Assembly: GCA_947311115.1 (NCBI GenBank)
Contig: CAMZKE010000112.1
Location: 1-51,042, forward strand
Direction of reading: 5' to 3'
DNA from: an uncultured Bacteroidales bacterium
GTDB lineage: Bacteria > Bacteroidota > Bacteroidia > Bacteroidales > JAFGXI01
Length of the DNA: 51,042 nt
Part shown: piece by piece, positions 27,053-33,458 of the stretch
Numbering within the stretch: the first letter of the stretch is position 1
Layout of the letters: every line of letters starts with the position of its first letter
The notes under the pieces: model-generated
Databases searched by the model: none
Told to the model about the DNA's origin: nothing
What the model saw: the letters and a program-made list of their open reading frames with translations, nothing else
Translations under genes and position numbers: made by a program

Positions 27053-28393
27053 ATGCAAGAAAGTCAAAATATTGAGTGGAAAGAAATTTGGAAAGATGAA
27101 TATCTGAAATGGATTTGTGGTTTTGCAAACGCAACCGGTGGAAAAATACACATTGGAAAAAATGATAAAGGCAAAATCACTGGATTATCCAACTCTAAAA
27201 AACTACTTGAAGATATACCAAACAAAATACAAAACCATCTTGGAATTTTATGTGATGTAATTTTACATAATGAAAATGAAAAGCAGTACATTGAAATAAT
27301 TATTAAACCTTACGAAGTGCCTATTTCCTATCAAGGAAAGTACTATTATCGTAGCGGTAGTACAAAACAAGAATTGAAAGGAAATGCTTTAAATGACTTT
27401 TTACTAAAAAAAGCTGGTAAAACTTGGGACGACATAATTGAGCCCAAAGCTAATATAGAAGACATTGATATAAACGCAATTGAAACCTTTAAAGAAAGTG
27501 CATTCGAGAGTAAAAGAATGCCGTACATAAAAAAAGAAAAAAATACAAATGTCATACTTGACAACCTATTACTTACAGATAACAATCAGCTTAAAAGGGC
27601 AGCAGTATTGCTATTTGGGAAAAAACCCAATAGATTTTACATTAATGCATTCATAAAAATAGGGAAATTTGGTAAAACATCTGATGAACTACATTTTCAA
27701 GAAATAATTGAAGGAAATATTTTTGAATTAGCCAATAAAACCCTTGATATTCTTGATAAAAAGTTTTTAATCGCAAAAATCTCATACGAAGGATTACATC
27801 GTGTAGAAAAATGGGAATATCCATATAAAGCAATACGAGAAACAATAATAAATGCAATAGTTCATCGAGATTATATGGGAGCACCAATTCAAATAAGTGT
27901 TTATGATGACAAAATCATTGTTTGGAATGAAGGGTATCTACCTGATGATTTGACTATTGAAGACTTAAAGAAACAACATTCTTCTCGTCCGCATAATCCA
28001 ATCTTAGCGAGTGCATTTTTTAAAGGTGGATTAATTGAGGCATGGGGACGAGGGACAGTAAAAATAATCAATGAATGTATAAAAGCAGGATTACCCGAAC
28101 CACTTATTGAAAATGTATTTGGCGGAATACAAGTTACATTATTTAGAAATAAATTAGATAAATCAAAACTTATTGAATTAGGTCTTAACAATAGACAAAT
28201 AAAAGCAATTGAGTATTTAAAAGAAAACCTAAAAATTACAAATAGTGAATATCAAAATATAAATTCAATATCAAAAGCAACTGCAACAAGAGATTTGACA
28301 GAATTATTTGATAAATTTAAACTAATTGAAAAGAAAGGGGAAACAGGAATAGGAACTTATTATAAATTGAAAGGGTTCAAAAAGGGTTCATAG
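27053..28393 (+). CDS. Cassette 2 protein, AlbA_2 (Schlafen-like) domain plus GHKL ATPase and winged helix
   Basis: A 446-residue protein of the widespread family annotated as putative transcriptional regulators. Residues about 1-115 form an AlbA_2/Schlafen-like domain (IEWKEIWKDEYLKWICGFANATGGKIHIG, YYRSGSTKQEL). The middle has a GHKL/HATPase_c_4 ATP-binding region: PYKAIRETIINAIVHRDY with the N-box asparagine, the YDDKIIVWNEGYLP G1 region and FFKGGLIEAWGRGT. The last 80 residues form a winged helix (NNRQIKAIEYLKE, SISKATATRDLTEL). Members are common in mobile and defence-related islands; the actual role is not known. The gene ends 43 bases before attC-like site 2. Confidence 0.8.
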   Translation: MQESQNIEWKEIWKDEYLKWICGFANATGGKIHIGKNDKGKITGLSNSKKLLEDIPNKIQNHLGILCDVILHNENEKQYIEIIIKPYEVPISYQGKYYYRSGSTKQELKGNALNDFLLKKAGKTWDDIIEPKANIEDIDINAIETFKESAFESKRMPYIKKEKNTNVILDNLLLTDNNQLKRAAVLLFGKKPNRFYINAFIKIGKFGKTSDELHFQEIIEGNIFELANKTLDILDKKFLIAKISYEGLHRVEKWEYPYKAIRETIINAIVHRDYMGAPIQISVYDDKIIVWNEGYLPDDLTIEDLKKQHSSRPHNPILASAFFKGGLIEAWGRGTVKIINECIKAGLPEPLIENVFGGIQVTLFRNKLDKSKLIELGLNNRQIKAIEYLKENLKITNSEYQNINSISKATATRDLTELFDKFKLIEKKGETGIGTYYKLKGFKKGS

Positions 28394-28435
28394 GGCTCAA
28401 AAAGGACTTAAACTTTTGAATAGTTAATAAACCCA

Positions 28436-28575
28436 GCACACAACATGCAATATAAAAAATTGGGCAGAAAGTGGTAAATATGAATGAATTAACAATAAAT
28501 AAACGGTGTAGTAAACTGAAAGATTGAGATTGGAGCTATAAATGCCCAACTTTTCATATCGCCAGCCGTTAAAGA
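28436..28575 (+). other. attC-like recombination site 2
   Basis: R'' box GCACACAAC (28436-28444), left arm GCAATATAAAAAATTGGGCA (28447-28466), right arm TGCCCAACTTTTCATATCGC (28543-28562), R' box GTTAAAGA (28568-28575). The arms pair at 17 of 20 positions; all three mismatches are A-C on the top strand and T-G wobble on the bottom strand. The arm sequence differs completely from site 1, as is normal between attC sites. Confidence 0.7.
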
Positions 28576-28676
28576 GAATACCTTCGGCCTTTTCTTTAAC
28601 GTAAGCTAATAAAAATTCGGGAGTTAAAAGAATAGTACAAATCCCCCACCGCACCTGAGTATTGTTCGCGTTAATG
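28568..28676 (+). other. Possible third, ORF-less cassette with degenerate attC
   Basis: GTTAAAGA (28568) has its reverse complement TCTTTAAC only 17 bases later (28593-28600), then weak arms (AACG/CGTT, AATA/TATT, GGGA/TCCC) up to GTTAATG at 28670. It could be an empty cassette or just a hairpin. Confidence 0.3.
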
Positions 28677-28809
28677 TTATAAAAATGAACGATACAAAGA
28701 TGGTAAACAGAGATTCTTATTAATAGACTTATTTCTTGTTTTAGTTGGTATTATAGGCGAATAGTAATAAAAGAGAAAAGTATATATTACAACGTAAACA
28801 AATGAATCT

Positions 28810-28830
28810 CCTCGCCGCATGCGGACGAGG
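28810..28830. repeat. GC-rich palindrome
   Basis: CCTCG, then CCGCATGCGG (a perfect palindrome), A, CGAGG. A strong hairpin with no T run; resembles a REP-type intergenic repeat. Confidence 0.5.
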
Positions 28831-28858
28831 TATCGTTTTGGAATACTATTCTTTTATA

Positions 28859-28872
28859 CGTCCCAAGGGACG
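28859..28872. repeat. Perfect hairpin CGTCCC-AA-GGGACG
   Basis: It lies 20 bases past the end of the DUF2279 gene, on its downstream side, and could help end that transcript, but there is no clear T run after it on the minus strand. Confidence 0.45.
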
Positions 28873-28892
28873 GGGAATTAAACCCAAACAGA

Positions 28893-29780
28893 TTAAAAAT
28901 ATATAGGATAAAACTTTACATTGCCTTTTGAAAACTCAGCCGTAGGCAATGGAAACTTAATTATATTTATAAAACTAAACACAGTGTTAACAAATTTACT
29001 TTTAGTTTTTATTCGTCCTAAATCGATATCTAAACTAATATAAAACTGCCTTCTTCTGGTAAAATTCAAATCACTTTCGGTAGGAATAACAGCTAAATCA
29101 TTATTTTTACCACCAACCATACCCTCAGCACCATATCCAACAGCAAAATTTAGCCAAGCCGGAAAATTATTAAAATTTGCTAAACTTTTAATATTAAACG
29201 ATAACCAATAAGTCTGTCCATTATAATCTTTTAAGAGTTGCTCTTTAAAATTACTACCGAGCAAGTCAGGTCTAATTGCAGCATAATAGGTTGTATGAAA
29301 CGAAAATTTTGGAATAATTCGTTGCTCGTTCCAAAGCAGTTGTTGAGACAAATATATAGATGCCCCAACAGCATCTGCAAACAAATCGCTTGTACTAGCC
29401 CCCCAATGCTCAGAGTAACCATCGAACAACTCAACCGACGAAACATATACCATACCAAGCAGTGTACCATAAATTGCAGATTTTTTATCGTTAAACCCAA
29501 CCCAACTAAAACCTTTACTCGAAATTTTACTTAAATAATACGAAGTATATGCGTGTCCAAATTTATCTATTTGTAACCACTCGTTGCTATCATCAAAAAA
29601 ATGAAAATTACCTGTAGAATACTCCTTATACCACAAACTATTTAACAAAATACCTGTACCTGCATATAAAGTAATATTTCCGGCAATAAAATATTTTAAC
29701 CTTTTCACATTTACACTATCTGTTTGAGCTGATGTAAATAAGAAATAAAATATTAGTATGATAGTAAAAATACGTTTCAA
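28893..29780 (-). CDS. DUF2279 family periplasmic protein
   Basis: A 295-residue exported protein of DUF2279, a family of unknown function related to the YfiM lipoproteins. The signal peptide covers about 1-18 (ending TSAQ). Family marks are LQIDKFGHAYTSYYLS and the segment SSVELFDGYSEHWGASTSDLFADAVGA with conserved acidic residues; short hydrophobic helices lie around them. The start codon is TTG at 29780: it gives MKRIFTIILIFYFLF directly, no ATG is available upstream, and a -7 element lies 23 bases away. Divergent from the gene at 29823. Confidence 0.8.
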   Translation of the reverse strand: MKRIFTIILIFYFLFTSAQTDSVNVKRLKYFIAGNITLYAGTGILLNSLWYKEYSTGNFHFFDDSNEWLQIDKFGHAYTSYYLSKISSKGFSWVGFNDKKSAIYGTLLGMVYVSSVELFDGYSEHWGASTSDLFADAVGASIYLSQQLLWNEQRIIPKFSFHTTYYAAIRPDLLGSNFKEQLLKDYNGQTYWLSFNIKSLANFNNFPAWLNFAVGYGAEGMVGGKNNDLAVIPTESDLNFTRRRQFYISLDIDLGRIKTKSKFVNTVFSFINIIKFPLPTAEFSKGNVKFYPIYF

Positions 29781-29786
29781 TTAATA

Positions 29787-29794
29787 TATATTTG
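29787..29794 (+). promoter_or_regulatory. TAnnTTTG -7 element, rightward
   Basis: TATATTTG, 28 bases before ATG 29823. With the leftward element at 29804-29811 it forms a compact divergent promoter pair in a 42-base gap. Confidence 0.55.
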
Positions 29795-29803
29795 TAGTTG
29801 TTT

Positions 29804-29811
29804 CAAAAGTA
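29804..29811 (-). promoter_or_regulatory. TAnnTTTG -7 element, leftward
   Basis: TACTTTTG on the minus strand, 23 bases before the TTG start at 29780. Supports that unusual start codon. Confidence 0.55.
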
Positions 29812-29822
29812 TATAAATTTAA

Positions 29823-30773
29823 ATGAAGAAAAAAACACTAATATTTTTCATAATTATTATAAATCTTAGTTCGATTTATGCTCAATCACACTATCGCGAT
29901 AGCATAAAAACAGCAAGGCAGAAAGAAAAGCCAATAATAAAAGCCGAAAAGAAAGCTTCGCGTAAAGCACGAAACCGATACTTATTAGTAAATTTCGGTT
30001 TCAATATTTCTAAAATGAAAGACCAAACAGTTTCTCCTCTTTTATACAAAGGTGGTGGCATTAATTACGGAATTTCATATCTTCGTTTAGATAAAAAGAA
30101 GGTAAATTTTTATGACTTCAACATTAACAACTCATCTTTAAATATTTCAAATAATGAAATAGCACAAACAAGTGCAAGTAAGCAATTTAATTTACATTTA
30201 AATATATTCTCTCTATACGGAATTACAAATATTAATAACAAATTATTCCTTTATTTTGGATGGCATTTTAAGAATAATTTTATAGCATATATTAATCCTA
30301 AATATATGAATTCAGGTTATGTTATTAGTAGTTTTACCGAATCAGGCGGAACTGTTAGGTTTGATGTGCCGTTTTCGTGGAAAGCAAAAAAAAGTAAATT
30401 CTTATTTTTTCATATAAATAGAAAAGACAGGCAGCTTCGTTTTTCTTTTATGTTTGGATTGCCTTTATTTTCGCACATAATTAGACCTGAATATGCAGGC
30501 ATAACAAATTTTGTTAATGGTAAAACTTCGCCTGTTTCGTTATCAAGCTCATTTATTGGAAAATATATGTACTTAGATTCTAAAATTGAATTATTATACG
30601 AGCTTGGTAATTACAACCTTATAAAATTTTCTTATAATTGGGATTTTCTACATTATAACCCCGGTTACAACAAGATTCAAGCTGCAAATCATTATTTTAA
30701 TGTTTCGTTTGTAATTAAATTAAACAAACATCAAAAATCGATAAATTTTGTAAAGGAGGTTAATAATGATTAA
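29823..30773 (+). CDS. Exported protein of unknown function, beta-barrel-like
   Basis: Not assigned to a family. It has 316 residues. A signal peptide (about 1-20, ending IYAQ) is followed by a short, strongly basic stretch (TARQKEKPIIKAEKKASRKARN). After that the sequence alternates polar and aromatic/hydrophobic residues in short strands (YLLVNFGFNISKM, GGGINYGISYLRL, FYDFNINNSSLNIS, LIKFSYNWDF) and ends in a beta-strand-like tail, consistent with an outer-membrane barrel. It overlaps the start of the next gene by 8 bases, so the two are translationally coupled and probably act together. Confidence 0.65.
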   Translation: MKKKTLIFFIIIINLSSIYAQSHYRDSIKTARQKEKPIIKAEKKASRKARNRYLLVNFGFNISKMKDQTVSPLLYKGGGINYGISYLRLDKKKVNFYDFNINNSSLNISNNEIAQTSASKQFNLHLNIFSLYGITNINNKLFLYFGWHFKNNFIAYINPKYMNSGYVISSFTESGGTVRFDVPFSWKAKKSKFLFFHINRKDRQLRFSFMFGLPLFSHIIRPEYAGITNFVNGKTSPVSLSSSFIGKYMYLDSKIELLYELGNYNLIKFSYNWDFLHYNPGYNKIQAANHYFNVSFVIKLNKHQKSINFVKEVNND

Positions 30774-31794
30774 ATATTTAATTATAGCATTAACAATTAT
30801 TAGTTTTTTTTCTTGCGAAAAGGTATTAATGAAAAAAGACCCATCGAACACACCAACCGAAGTATTTAACTACTTATGGAAACAAATGGACGAGAAATAT
30901 TCTTATTTCGATTACAAAAAAGTTAATTGGGATAGTGTCAAAACAGTTTATTCATCTCAGATTAACGATAATTTATCAGACGATGAGTTATTTTCAATAT
31001 TATTTAAAATGATGTGCGAAGTTCGTGATAATCATACAAATTTAATATCGCCGTTTAATATTTCGCGTTATACCGATAAATACCCAATTCCTCGCAGCAA
31101 TTTCGATTGGCGAATTATACAAAACAAATATATTGGCTCTAATTATTTAATTACCGGAGCATTATACAATAATTGGATACTAAATACAAACAAAAAAATA
31201 GGCTATATATATTATAGTAGTTTTTCAAATACTATCGACGATTACTCGTTAGATTATATTTTTAAACGCTTCGAAAACGCCGACGGTATTATTATTGATG
31301 TTAGAAACAACGGTGGTGGCTCACCCACAAATATTTTCAAAATACTTTCACGTATTGTTCATGTAAAAGAATTAGTTTATAAATCGAGAATGAAAAACGG
31401 ACCCGGACATAACAATTTTGGCGAAAGTCTTTATGTTTATGCTGAACCTGATGGAGATTACAGATTTAGCAATAATAAAATAGCTGTTCTTATAAATAAA
31501 AACTCTTACAGTGCAACATCATATTTTGCGGCTGCTACAAAAGCTTATAGCAGTATTATTTTAATTGGTGATTCTACAGGTGGTGGACTTGGAGCTCCTA
31601 CGGGAGGAGAATTACCTAACGGTTGGACATACCGCTTTTCTGCATCGCAAACATCAGTAAAAAGCAATAGCACTTGGGACCACACCGATATTTTTGAAGA
31701 TGGTGTTCCGCCTGATATTTATGTTACATTTACCGATGATGATTATACAAATGAAACAGATCCTATTATTGAACGTGCAATACAAGAACTATGA
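30766..31794 (+). CDS. S41 family peptidase, lipoprotein
   Basis: A 342-residue predicted lipoprotein protease: lipobox FFSC with C17, then a tricorn/CtpA-type S41 domain. The motif GIIIDVRNNGGGSP (174-187) is the family's conserved strand and glycine turn. The likely nucleophile is S249 in NKNSYSATSYFAAA, followed by ILIGDSTGGGLGAPTGGE, the usual substrate-groove segment. No PDZ domain is evident, and an N-terminal helical region (TPTEVFNYLWKQMDEKYSYFDY) replaces it, as in many Bacteroidota S41 proteins. It ends with TGA at 31792-31794, overlapping the next ATG by four bases. That TGA shows UGA is a normal stop in this genome. Confidence 0.85.
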   Translation: MIKYLIIALTIISFFSCEKVLMKKDPSNTPTEVFNYLWKQMDEKYSYFDYKKVNWDSVKTVYSSQINDNLSDDELFSILFKMMCEVRDNHTNLISPFNISRYTDKYPIPRSNFDWRIIQNKYIGSNYLITGALYNNWILNTNKKIGYIYYSSFSNTIDDYSLDYIFKRFENADGIIIDVRNNGGGSPTNIFKILSRIVHVKELVYKSRMKNGPGHNNFGESLYVYAEPDGDYRFSNNKIAVLINKNSYSATSYFAAATKAYSSIILIGDSTGGGLGAPTGGELPNGWTYRFSASQTSVKSNSTWDHTDIFEDGVPPDIYVTFTDDDYTNETDPIIERAIQEL

Positions 31795-32252
31795 AAATAA
31801 GAGAATATAAACAACAGGATATACCCTCAATAATTGGCTTGATTAAAGAATTAGCTGATTTTGAAAAAGCACCAGAAAAAGTTACAAATTCGGCTGAAAG
31901 AATGCTGAAAGAACAAAAATATTTCGAGTGTTTTGTTGCCGAAAACAGTGATGGTGAAATTATTGGAATAGCACTTTACTTTTTTGCATATTTTACTTGG
32001 GTTGGTAAATCGTTATATCTTGACGATTTATACATAAAACCTAACTATAGAGGCAGTAAAATTGGTAGCAAATTATTAAATAAAATTTTTGAAGTTGCTA
32101 AAAAAGAAAACTGCCAACGTTTGCGTTGGCAAGTATTAGATTGGAACGAACCGGCAATTGAATTTTATAAAAAATGTGGAGCTACTCTTGATAGCGAATG
32201 GATTAATTGCGATTTTACTGCCGATGGTATCGATAAATTTATTAATGGCTAA
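31791..32252 (+). CDS. GNAT acetyltransferase, diamine/spermidine (SSAT)-like
   Basis: A 153-residue acetyl-CoA-dependent N-acetyltransferase. The whole protein resembles eukaryotic-type SSAT: IREYKQQDIPSIIGLIKELADFE, ALYFFAYFTWVGKSLYLDDLYI, the acetyl-CoA loop RGSKIGSKLL, and the C-terminal DWNEPAIEFYKKCGA. Polyamines or thialysine-type amines are therefore plausible substrates, inferred from similarity only. Its ATG overlaps the peptidase stop (ATGA), so it is translationally coupled to the upstream gene. Confidence 0.85.
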   Translation: MKIREYKQQDIPSIIGLIKELADFEKAPEKVTNSAERMLKEQKYFECFVAENSDGEIIGIALYFFAYFTWVGKSLYLDDLYIKPNYRGSKIGSKLLNKIFEVAKKENCQRLRWQVLDWNEPAIEFYKKCGATLDSEWINCDFTADGIDKFING

Positions 32253-32281
32253 AAATTTAAAATAAGACAATAAAAAAATTG

Positions 32282-32289
32282 TAAATTTG
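32282..32289 (+). promoter_or_regulatory. TAnnTTTG -7 promoter element of the UGA-containing redoxin gene
   Basis: TAAATTTG with four bases before ATG 32294. An intact promoter argues against a long-dead pseudogene and predicts a leaderless or very short leader. Confidence 0.6.
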
Positions 32290-32293
32290 TAAT

Positions 32294-33004
32294 ATGAGAT
32301 TATTTATTAGTGTAGTAGTTTTTATAGTTGGTATTAGCTTTACAAAAGCTCAAGCCCCTGATTTTACACAAACCGATATTTACGGAAATACATACAATTT
32401 ATACGACCAATTAGATTTAGGCAAGGTTGTTTTATTAGACTTTTTTTCGGTTGGTTGACCTACCTGTATGACTAACGCAGCCCCGTTAGATACTATTTTT
32501 CAGAATTACCAACAAAATTTGTTTATGTACGGCATTGAATCGTATAGTGGCGATAGTGCCCAAATTGAGCAATTTAAAATTGACCACGGACCTATTTCGT
32601 ACCCTATGTTTTCTACCTTAGTTAACGATTCTGTTAAAAATTTATACAATGTATATGGAACACCAAAATATTATGTAGTTTGCCCTGATAAAGTATATAA
32701 AAGTGTTAATTTTAATGCTATTACCGATATGATTGACACCTGTTTAGCACATATAGTAAACCTAAAGAAACTCAACAAACAAACTATTAAAATATATTAC
32801 AATACAAATAAAATTAACATTATAAACAACTTAAACACAAGTTTAAAACTTGATATATACAATATTATAGGTAAAAAAGTGTATTCTAAAAATATTACCG
32901 ATAAAAACAACTCTTATTACATTCCATTTACAAAAGGTATATATATTATAAAAGTATATTCTAATAATAAAGAAATAAAAACTCAAAAAATTGTTATTCA
33001 ATAA
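32294..33004 (+). CDS. Candidate selenoprotein: exported TlpA-like redoxin with in-frame UGA at the CxxC site
   Basis: Reading through one TGA (32456-32458) gives 236 residues: a signal peptide (about 1-20, MRLFISVVVFIVGISFTKAQ), a short thioredoxin-like domain, and a T9SS type A sorting domain (LDIYNIIGKKVY, GIYIIKV, QKIVIQ). The TGA is codon 55 in the motif DFFSVG-U-PTC. Against the TlpA protein at 42488 (DFWATWCKPC) it aligns exactly with the first redox cysteine, leaving C58 as the partner: a UxxC site. There is no other stop or frameshift, the base after the stop is C (weak termination), and a hairpin lies at SECIS distance. UGA is not read as tryptophan here, since it ends the S41 gene. 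The alternative is a recently broken gene; an internal start after the UGA would lose the signal peptide and active site. Confidence 0.65.
32459..32493 (+). promoter_or_regulatory. SECIS-like hairpin downstream of the in-frame UGA
   Basis: Stem CTAACG (32472-32477) / CGTTAG (32484-32489), loop CAGCCC, extended below an internal loop by GTA/TAC (32466-32468 with 32491-32493). The loop begins 19 bases after the UGA, inside the 16-37-base window used for bacterial SECIS elements. The expected G at the loop start is present only if the closing G-C pair opens. Confidence 0.45.
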
Positions 33005-33458
33005 AATAATTAGTTCAAAAATTGGATATTTACATTTAGTTGCAAATAATAATTCGCTGATATCGATTAAATTTATTGATAAATATACTGATATTGATAA
33101 AAACTCAAATCACATTATTGATAAAACAGTTACCCAACTTAACGAGTTTTTTGAAGGCACACGAAAAGAATTTACAATAAAACTCTCGCCACAAGGTACA
33201 AATTTCCAAAATCAAGTTTGGAGGGAGTTGTTGAATATTCCTTACGGAGAAACTAAATCGTACAGCGAAATTGCAATTGCCATAGGTAATTCAAAAGCTG
33301 TTAGAGCAATAGGAAACGCAAATAATAAAAATCCTATACCAATAATTATTCCTTGCCATAGAGTTATTGGTAAAAGCGGTAAACTTGTTGGTTATGCAGG
33401 TGGTTTAGGTATAAAAGAGGCTTTACTGAAACTAGAATCTAACGTATCTTATAAGTAA
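32991..33458 (+). CDS. ogt: Methylated-DNA--protein-cysteine methyltransferase
   Basis: Suicidal repair protein that takes the methyl group from O6-methylguanine onto its own cysteine; 155 residues. The C-terminal ATase domain is complete: FQNQVWRELLNIPYGETKSYSEIA, the arginine-finger helix (KAVRAIGNANNKNP), and the acceptor IIPCHRVIG with C122, followed by GYAGGLGIKEALLKLE. The N-terminal Ada-like ribonuclease-H-type domain is short. The only start that keeps the whole fold is TTG at 32991, which overlaps the preceding redoxin frame by 14 bases; this implies coupling to it. Its 3' end overlaps the converging lipoprotein gene by 20 bases. Confidence 0.9.
   Translation: MLFNKIISSKIGYLHLVANNNSLISIKFIDKYTDIDKNSNHIIDKTVTQLNEFFEGTRKEFTIKLSPQGTNFQNQVWRELLNIPYGETKSYSEIAIAIGNSKAVRAIGNANNKNPIPIIIPCHRVIGKSGKLVGYAGGLGIKEALLKLESNVSYK

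Larger units (their letters stand above)
25783..28575 (+). mobile_element. Two-cassette integron-type array without integrase (CALIN-like)
   Basis: Two consecutive units each start with a GTT box and end with a palindromic attC-like site, with one ORF between in the same direction. Unit 1 starts GTTGTAGCCA (25783) and its site begins TGGCTACAAC (26828). Unit 2 starts GTTGTGTGC (26956) and its site begins GCACACAAC (28436). In each case the start is the exact reverse complement of the R'' box, as expected when a circular cassette recombines. In both sites every arm mismatch (five in total) has A on the left arm and C on the right, which becomes a T-G wobble only on the bottom strand, the strand integrases use. 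No intI or attI is visible; at 25704-25718 and 25770-25783 a degenerate half-palindrome may be a worn upstream site. Confidence 0.72.
28394..28892. other. Non-coding tail of the cassette island
   Basis: 499 bases without a convincing gene. They hold attC-like site 2 (28436-28575), a weak third site (28568-28676), and two GC-rich hairpins at 28810-28830 and 28859-28872 in otherwise AT-rich DNA. An open frame on the minus strand across 28424-28654 only shadows the palindromes. Confidence 0.55.

Noticed and set aside
26828-28575. CRISPR array or tandem repeats in the island
   Set aside because: The two palindromic sites have different arm sequences, are 1.5 kb apart and flank complete genes, which does not fit CRISPR.
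28424-28654. Minus-strand 76-codon open frame in the island
   Set aside because: It runs through both arms of attC-like site 2 and has no protein-like composition.
32456-32458. TGA read as tryptophan (code change)
   Set aside because: TGA is a real stop at 31792-31794 (coupled ATGA overlap), tryptophan is TGG throughout, and the aligned position in the family is the first cysteine of CxxC, not tryptophan.
32468-33004. Treating the redoxin as a shorter gene starting at the ATG after the TGA
   Set aside because: It would begin inside the active-site helix and lose the signal peptide, first strands and half of the CxxC motif, yet keep a T9SS sorting domain that needs export through the Sec system first.
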